Below the pieces are notes generated by a model, which searched no databases, was not told the origin of the DNA, and was given only the letters and a program-made list of their open reading frames with translations. Positions 57,947 to 64,000 of a DNA stretch of 64,000 bases are shown piece after piece. The stretch comes from Bimuria novae-zelandiae CBS 107.79. Its lineage: Eukaryota > Ascomycota > Dothideomycetes > Pleosporales > Didymosphaeriaceae. Made by a program: the position numbers and the translations under genes. The DNA is taken from NCBI GenBank assembly GCA_010015655.1, contig ML976727.1:94111-158110 (forward strand), read 5' to 3'. How positions within the stretch are numbered: position 1 is the first letter of the stretch; the number at the start of each line of letters is the position of its first letter.

Positions 57947-59131
57947 ATGTCTCGGAGCTTCGACTTCCCTCACCACCAGTACCCTTACCTCCCAGACCCC
58001 AACCTCGCCATTGCCCAAGAGCCGCCGACCTGGGGCTTTGGCTACCAGTACCGGCGCGACGGCGTCGACCCCCCGCCTGTTGACCGCCCAGCCCGCCTGC
58101 ATGAAGAGAACGCCGAGTGGTTGGACTATAACTACTCAACCGAACTTTCACCACCATCTCCTCCTCCTCCTCCTCCTCCTCCTCCACAGTCAAGCTTCCT
58201 GGACAGCATACTCAACCCCATCGAAGCAAACAGCTTCGGCGACATGTCTGCTTCACGAGGCCAAGGCCGCAGTGACTCGAACCGCTTTGTGGATTTGACC
58301 GACGAGCTGCCCGACTGGGCGACCACCGCGCGCCCTGGCAAGACAAAGCGGGATAGCGCCATACCAGGCCCTTCGGCGAAGAGGCTCCGGAGAAACGATG
58401 GCACCGCTGCGAAAGGCGGAAATGGGGCACTAGATGCCGCTGTGGAGGAGATAGACCTCTCCGATGTCAAGCAAACTGTACAAGATGTGCTCCAGAAGCA
58501 ACGGGAAGAGGCAGTCAAGGCACAAGCACAGCCCGCCAAAGGAGAGAAGCCCACAACTTTCAAGACCATCAACTGCGTCATTTGCATGGACACACCCACC
58601 GACCTGACGGCCACGGCTTGCGGTATGTCACCCTATGCCCGTCGATGCTCCAACACTAACAACGCCTTAGGTCACCTCTTCTGCCACACCTGCCTCATGG
58701 AAGCCCTCATCGCCGGTGAGAACCGCGGCATGCCAGGCGAACAGCGCCGTTCCCAGTGCCCCGTCTGTCGTAAGAACATTAGCCGGACCAAGGCGTCGGA
58801 CATCATCCCGCTGCTGCTGAAGAAGGGGCTGGCCACCCAGCCGAGGAAGACGAGGCCCGTGTCCACAAACACTGTCCCGGCTACGGCTACTACTTCAAAG
58901 GTAACGTCATAGTGCATGCAAGCATCGTGGCTTTCTGGAATTGTTGTATTACGTTTTTTTCTATCTGGAGCCTGTACTAAAATATGTTGGGTGCCATAGA
59001 AACCGGCATTACCTCCTCCAACTCCCGCTCCAAGGACGCCCTTGACACCTTATCGAAGGATTGGCGCGCCGTCTAGGAGGTCATCAGTGCGACAGTCTGC
59101 GACCAAGGCCAACGCCCGGATCGAGAATTAG
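57947..59131 (+). CDS. RING-finger protein (putative ubiquitin ligase, Slx8-like)
   Basis: Three-exon model: 57947-58622, 58671-58900 and 59000-59131, 345 residues. The first intron (48 bp) lies inside the RING; splicing gives CVICMDTPTDLTATACGHLF, then CHTCLMEALI and CPVCRKNI, a C3HC4 RING (about 209-270). The preceding 200 residues are disordered, with a Pro run encoded by a CTC repeat and acidic DLTDELPDW and EEIDLSDV segments that look like SUMO-interacting motifs. The C-terminus is basic. RING position and such motifs resemble the SUMO-targeted ligase Slx8/Rfp, but the assignment beyond RING E3 is inference. Confidence 0.85.
58157..58183 (+). repeat. CTC microsatellite within the RING-finger gene
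   Basis: Nine or so CTC units encode the proline run SPPSPPPPPPPPP. Length variation here would change the protein without shifting the frame. Confidence 0.9.
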
Positions 59132-60540
59132 GCGTCTTCTCGTGGGTACATGGATGAGATATGAAGACATCGTTATGGATACCGGAATGTTGTGAATGAC
59201 CACGAAACAAGGTCGCAGCATTGACTGGGAGGCAAACGTGGCACGCTTGGTTGGGACATGTACAACATCGCGCCAACTAGAAGAAAGGACGCCCGACATC
59301 TGTCACGACAAAGAGATGGATTTGGCGCAGAGACAGCGGGGGTCGTGAGGTCTTTACGACTGTGGATTTACGTAGTGGACGGAATGGTGTGCTGCGGTAC
59401 CCTCTTTCCAGTGGATATGTGAGTCACTATCATGTACCGATGCAATGACTCCTAGACTGGTCTGCGACCTCGAATCCTCAGCCCCTCCACTCATCTCTTC
59501 AACCATCTCCACCAACTCCATAGCCCTCTGCAAAACCGCTACCCCTCTCTTCTCTATCGAATATACATGATACAAGGGGCATCTTGCAACGCCAATGCTT
59601 CCTTCGACCCATCTCCATACCCATGTGTGAGTCCCAAAAGGCAAGCAACCGAATACTAAACTTACTGCATATCGTAGAAGAGTAATCGGACGTCACGTCA
59701 CCCATACAGGTCACAAAAGACACTAAATCATATTCTATCCCCGCCAGATCCGATTGCCTACTGCTTTGCTTCCTCGGGCGCAAGCCTAAAACAGCACTCC
59801 CAAAATGCAATTAATAGTCTGCTCATATTCCCACATCTCGCCCCAATCATCCGATCCCGATTGCACCATTTCTAAAGCCCCTGCTAGTGCCGTCTGAAGC
59901 TCCTCCAACGCATTCATGGCGGTCATAGGATGAAGATCTATCGTGTGCAGGGCGCATCTCGCCTTTTACAAGCCATGTTTGGTTGTTCGAGTCTTGAAGC
60001 TCCCGGCGTGGGAGTCATAATGAGGATATGGTGAGTCGGAAGGTTCGTGCGAGATAAGTCTGCGGCGACGCTAGATTGAACAAAGAGGAAACAGTCACCA
60101 CCGTTTCAGAAGACCGGTGCCTGTACATGGGCATAGGTGTTTCTTTATGTACTTCCAGATAAATGTTGAAAAGCAGACGTATTACGATAGGTGCAGTACA
60201 CAGGTACCAGCCGTTAATAGCAGAACCTAGGCATAGTATGATATCTGGCTAACACCTGCTGGCTCCGAAGCTCCGTTTATAAAGGAGGTGATTCCAGTTT
60301 TCGTCGTTAGCAGAATCGAGGAAAGCCCGCTACTGTTTGAAAGATGGCATTTCTTGACCATGGTATCCAGACCAGCCGTTTGCTAAGATCAGCCATTACC
60401 TTGCCTATCCTGGGGTAACACGAAGTACTCAGCCCTCCGCCTTTGTACTATTCGCATGCATCCCCTGCACAGGATTATGTCATGTGTAACGTCCATCCCT
60501 GTGGGTCGAACATCCCTCCGCGCAGAACCACCAACATTGT
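59132..60540. other. Intergenic, no gene recognised
   Basis: Frames of up to about 100 codons on the minus strand (59810-59354) have no motif or splice structure that I can support. Composition is ordinary up to about 60540. Confidence 0.35.
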
Positions 60541-61230
60541 TTAAGCACGTTATGCCTAAGCTGTAAAGACTCTTAGATTTAAGTAGATCACTATATATCC
60601 CTTAGTTCTACCTATATCTATTACAAGCCTTAAATAGCAAAATTATAATAACCTTAGGTGCGTAAATAAGTCTTTCGTGATAAGTTTTAAAGCTGCAACG
60701 ATAACATACCCCTGGTCTACCTCTCACAGAAGCATAGCTTGCTTATTCGGAGGCCCTGTACAGTTTATAGTAAACTAAAGAAGCTATAGCTATCCTACAA
60801 AGACATGCATCCTCTGTTTAGGGGCACTCCGAGTTTGTCCGGCTCGGTGTGCCAGTCCTTCGCGTTTAGCGAGAGGACTTAGAATAATGTCCCCCTATGT
60901 GAAGGAAAAACCCCTGTGCTGACATGAAAAAACCACAGGAGAAATTCATTATCCACTCTAAAGTCTTTTTAATCTATAGTTAAGATATAAGCATTGTTTA
61001 TGCCTCCGTCTCTACATTATTAGCTTATAACCTAAAATTATAATACCTTAATCGTGCTATTAATTATTATTTATATTTATTTATAACTATCTTAACTTCT
61101 TACCCCTGCTACACTATAATAGGACTAATATTACTTCTCTTTAGGACCTTCAGGATGCCATAAAAATAGGTTATAGTAGTAAATCTTTATTCTAATCTCT
61201 TTAACTTCCTATAGAATAATTTTAAAAAGT
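60541..61230. repeat. AT-rich, RIP-like relic
   Basis: Composition switches to TA-rich sequence with dense stop codons, like the transposon relics elsewhere in the window. No terminal repeats or protein motif could be assigned. A GC-rich, hairpin-forming island is embedded at 60819-60897. Confidence 0.5.
60819..60897. other. Predicted multi-hairpin structure
   Basis: An outer pairing (TAGGGG with CCCCCTA) encloses two hairpins. One is GGCACTCCGAG with CTCGGTGTGCC, an 11-bp stem with one mismatch. The other is AGTCCTTCGC with GCGAGAGGACT, a stem with one bulge. It could be a structured RNA or a palindromic part of a transposon. Pairing was judged by eye only. Confidence 0.4.
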
Positions 61231-61767
61231 TTCTTTATAACAGGAAGCGTGATGGCTTCTTAGCGCGGGATCTTTAGCTAGCTTACTTAGTATTTTATTC
61301 CTGCTTAGCTGATTAGCGCTATGGTGGAACAACCAAGACCGCAGCGCTCTAGATGACGAAAGCCATCCCAGTCGGGTAAGCCAAGTCTGTGCTTGGTTTC
61401 CGTGTGGCACTGCAGTGACATGGTGATAATAGTTTGCGCAATGCACTTTCATTACCTTGCTTCTAAGTTGTTCACAGGACTTGCGTTAGGGTTCGGTGCT
61501 GTGCGCATGGCTCCCAATTACATCCAGGCGACATGAGCGTCCCCTCACCGGTCAGCCTGCGCCACGATGCAGCCTGGTGGACAGCGCGTACAACCACCAA
61601 TATAGCACCTTATCACCCTTTGTCCTTTAACGCCTGCGTTTATATCGTCGACCTTCGACGCTTGCCTCTAATTTGTCGACCTTCGAGTGCCTTGCGCGTA
61701 TATGCCGAACGAACCGATCGAGCCACACGAGTCGCGCGTGCCATGAAGTCGCGCCTGATGCGCAGCC
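61231..61767. other. Upstream region of the NLR-like gene
   Basis: Transition from AT-rich relic to normal composition. No separate gene recognised. Confidence 0.35.
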
Positions 61768-64000
61768 ATGGCTTTCCTACGCCTCTTGGAGCGCAAACCG
61801 GACGGGGCCATCGTCTTCTGCGAAACGACCAGCAGCGATGTTCCTGCTTACGCAATACTCTCTCATACCTGGGGGAAAGAGGAGGTCCTCTTCCAGGATA
61901 TGGAAGCGAACGCGGACATGAGCAAGACCGTCAGCAAGGCTGGATGGAGGAAAATAAAATTTTGCGCGAGGCAGGCCGCGGCTGATGGACTGCGATACTT
62001 CTGGATAGACACCTGCTGCATCGACAAGAAGAATGCGGTCGAACTTAGCGCGGCGATCAACTCCATGTTCCGCTGGTATCAGAACGCCACGCGCTGCTAT
62101 GTCTACCTTTCTGATGTCCTAAAAGCCGACGGAGTGGACAGAGAAATAGCATGGAAAGATGCGTTTAGGACAAGTCGATGGTTTACTCGAGGGTGGACGC
62201 TTCAAGAGCTTATAGCACCAAGGGTGGTAGACTTCTTTAGCTCAGAGGGTGAGCGACTTGGAAGCAAATTATTGCTAGAGACTGAAATACACGAGATCAC
62301 TGGCATCGCGAAGAGTGCTCTTCGAGGCGGCGCGTTGTCAAGTTTTAGTATCCGAGAGCGGAGGTCTTGGGCAGAGCGCCGCAGTACCACAGTTGAAGAG
62401 GATGAAGCATACTGCTTACTTGGGATTTTTAATATTTCCATGGCGCTGATCTACGGGGAGAGAAAGGAGCAGGCATTCCGACGACTAGAGGAAGAGATCC
62501 ATAAGTTGAATAAGGGTAGGCCTCTGCCTAGATGTGCTCATGGCAGCAATGAACTAACCAGCGCAGGTGTTGACTTCGAACAATATACCGTCGGACTTAG
62601 TCTTGCGTCGTTTCCTGAAGCTGCACAATTTGTGGCCCGAGAGAAGGAGTTGTCAAAGATGCGTGAGCTTCTTTATAGTTATGGTCGCAGTAGCCGATCA
62701 TCAGTAGTCCTGCATGGGCTCGGAGGAATTGGGAAGACTCAGCTGGCGATTGAATACATTAGGAGGCATAAGGAGAAACACACAGCAATATTTTGGTTGA
62801 ATGCGAATGACGAAGACTCTCTGCGACTTAGCTTTCGCGACATCGCTCAACAAATCCTGATGCATCATCCTTCCGCTGGGGTACTTTGCAATGTAGACTT
62901 GGACGGAAACCTCGATGGAGTGGTCCGCGCAGTCAAGACCTGGCTTAATTTCCGGGACAATACGCGTTGGCTAATGATCTACGATAATTACGACAATCCC
63001 CGAACCGCTGACTATGCTGACCGCTCAACAGTGGATGTGCGTCAGTATCTGCCAGAAAGCGACCAGGGCTCAGTAATCATCACGACGCGATCGGCCAACG
63101 TTACCCTAGGGCAGCGCCTTCACGTTCAAAAGTTAACAGGTCTTAAGGACGGGCTCAGGATCTTATCAAACATGTCTAGAAGAGAAGGCACTAATGATAG
63201 TAAGTTTACTTAGATACTAGATAAGTTGCTAAGCTAATTAGATAGATCCTGGTGCAAAAGCGCTTGTCGTGAAGCTAGACGGCCTACCACTTGCTCTCTC
63301 CACGGCAGGGGCATACCTAGAGCACGTGACGACTAGCTTTGCGGAATATCTTCGGCTATACGAGGCATCTTGGTTAAAACTCCAGAAAACGAGCCCAAAA
63401 TTGAATTCATATGAAGATCGCTCACTATACACGACATGGCAAGTCACCTTCAATCGGATTCAGAAGGAGAATCCCGCATCGGCCCAGTTACTTAAGCTGT
63501 GGGCCTATTTTAATAAGCAAGATGTGTGGTTTGGCCTTCTTCGACACGCACAGTCTGCAGACGACGATTGGGTAAAGAAGCTTACTGAGGACGAACTGAG
63601 CTTTAATAGCGCCGTTCGACTGCTATGCGAATACGGTCTCGCCCATCCAGAACCTTCCCTTGGGCAGCCATCTGGGTCTACGGGGTATGGTATGCATAGC
63701 TGTGTACACTCATGGACAATCTCTGTATTAAACGATAGGTGGGATGAGTCACTGGCGAGGTTAGCTGTAACTTGTGTTGCATCTGAAGTTCCTAGTACGG
63801 ATGCAGACAGGTGGTGGCTCCTCCAGCAACGGCTTCTCCAACATGCTGCAAGACATGAACACTCCATCACGAATGTTACGGCGGATATTGTAGGACTCGA
63901 GTGGGCACTGCACAATCTAGGCGATCTCTTCAAGGATCAAGGCAAGCTGGCGGAGGCAGAGGCCATGTACAGTCGGGCGCTGCAAGGCCGTGAGGAGGCA
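61768..64000 (+). CDS. HET-NB-ARC-TPR protein (fungal NLR-like), runs off the window
   Basis: ATG 61768; exons 61768-63199 and 63246-beyond 64000, joined over a 46-bp intron (GTAAGT..TAG). An N-terminal HET domain is seen in AYAILSHTWGKEEVLFQDM (about 27-45), GLRYFWIDTCCIDK and RWFTRGWTLQELIAP, the landmarks of heterokaryon-incompatibility proteins. The central NTPase has a P-loop GLGGIGKTQLA near residue 316, Walker B-like RWLMIYDNYDN near 400, the sensor GSVIITTRS, GLPLALSTAGAYL across the splice, and a winged-helix MHSCVHSW. At the right edge the first TPR appears (ALHNLGDLFKDQGKLAEAEA), of the kinesin-light-chain type. Such proteins are thought to sense non-self or damage and trigger regulated cell death. 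The frame is intact as far as seen. Confidence 0.92.

Noticed and set aside
58132..58614. 160-codon minus frame opposite the RING-finger gene
   Set aside because: Antisense shadow of a well-supported exon.
60819..60897. Hammerhead-like ribozyme around the hairpin island and the following CTGACATGA
   Set aside because: The conserved CTGATGA core is not matched and the stems do not have the required arrangement.
1..64000. tRNA or rRNA genes
   Set aside because: I looked for B-box-like motifs and found no convincing cloverleaf; a dedicated tRNA scan would be decisive.

Overview
This window looks like nuclear DNA of a filamentous ascomycete. The genes have short introns (about 45-105 bp) with GT..AG ends and CTAAC/CTGAC-like branch points. 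The families are typical of Pezizomycotina: cutinase, type-B carboxylesterase, M28 aminopeptidase, a HET-NB-ARC protein and F-box-like proteins. Ordinary coding islands alternate sharply with AT-rich blocks full of TAA/TAG that carry the CpA-to-TpA pattern of repeat-induced point mutation (RIP). A dothideomycete is my best guess, but nothing here fixes the species. All calls come from reading the sequence; no database search was run.

Layout. 0-9.5 kb: a thioredoxin-fold AhpC/TSA-like protein, a Tc1/mariner (pogo-like) transposon split by a 345-N assembly gap, a SET-domain protein, and a secreted carboxylesterase whose gene contains a 7-nt microexon between two look-alike introns. 9.5-15.1 kb: a RIP-degraded PiggyBac-like relic and a complete-ended hAT element with an 8-bp target duplication. 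15.1-24.5 kb: a small cysteine-containing secreted protein, an arylsulfatase fragment, a broken unknown gene, an anion:cation symporter (Dal5-type MFS) and a cutinase. 24.5-33.9 kb: a nest of transposons, in which a 2.1-kb TA-flanked DNA element was split by a Copia retrotransposon (204-bp LTRs) and by a second pogo-like element. 35-41.5 kb: two secreted proteins flanking a second copy of the same 2.1-kb element, which holds a candidate solo LTR. 42.6-51 kb: one intact and two broken F-box-like genes around a secreted M28 aminopeptidase and a class II aldolase/adducin-domain protein. 52.9-59.1 kb: conserved housekeeping genes, namely a small mitochondrial membrane protein, mitochondrial DNA polymerase gamma (MIP1) and a divergent RING-finger gene. 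60.5-64 kb: an AT-rich relic, then a HET-NB-ARC-TPR NLR-like gene that runs off the right edge.

The secreted hydrolases (carboxylesterase, cutinase, aminopeptidase), the transporter and the small secreted protein suit a plant-associated or saprotrophic life, but there is no biosynthetic cluster or operon-like unit. Several genes near the repeats are broken by in-frame TAG codons and small frameshifts, as expected if RIP or relaxed selection acts at the edges of the repeat blocks. MIP1 and its neighbours, far from repeats, are intact.
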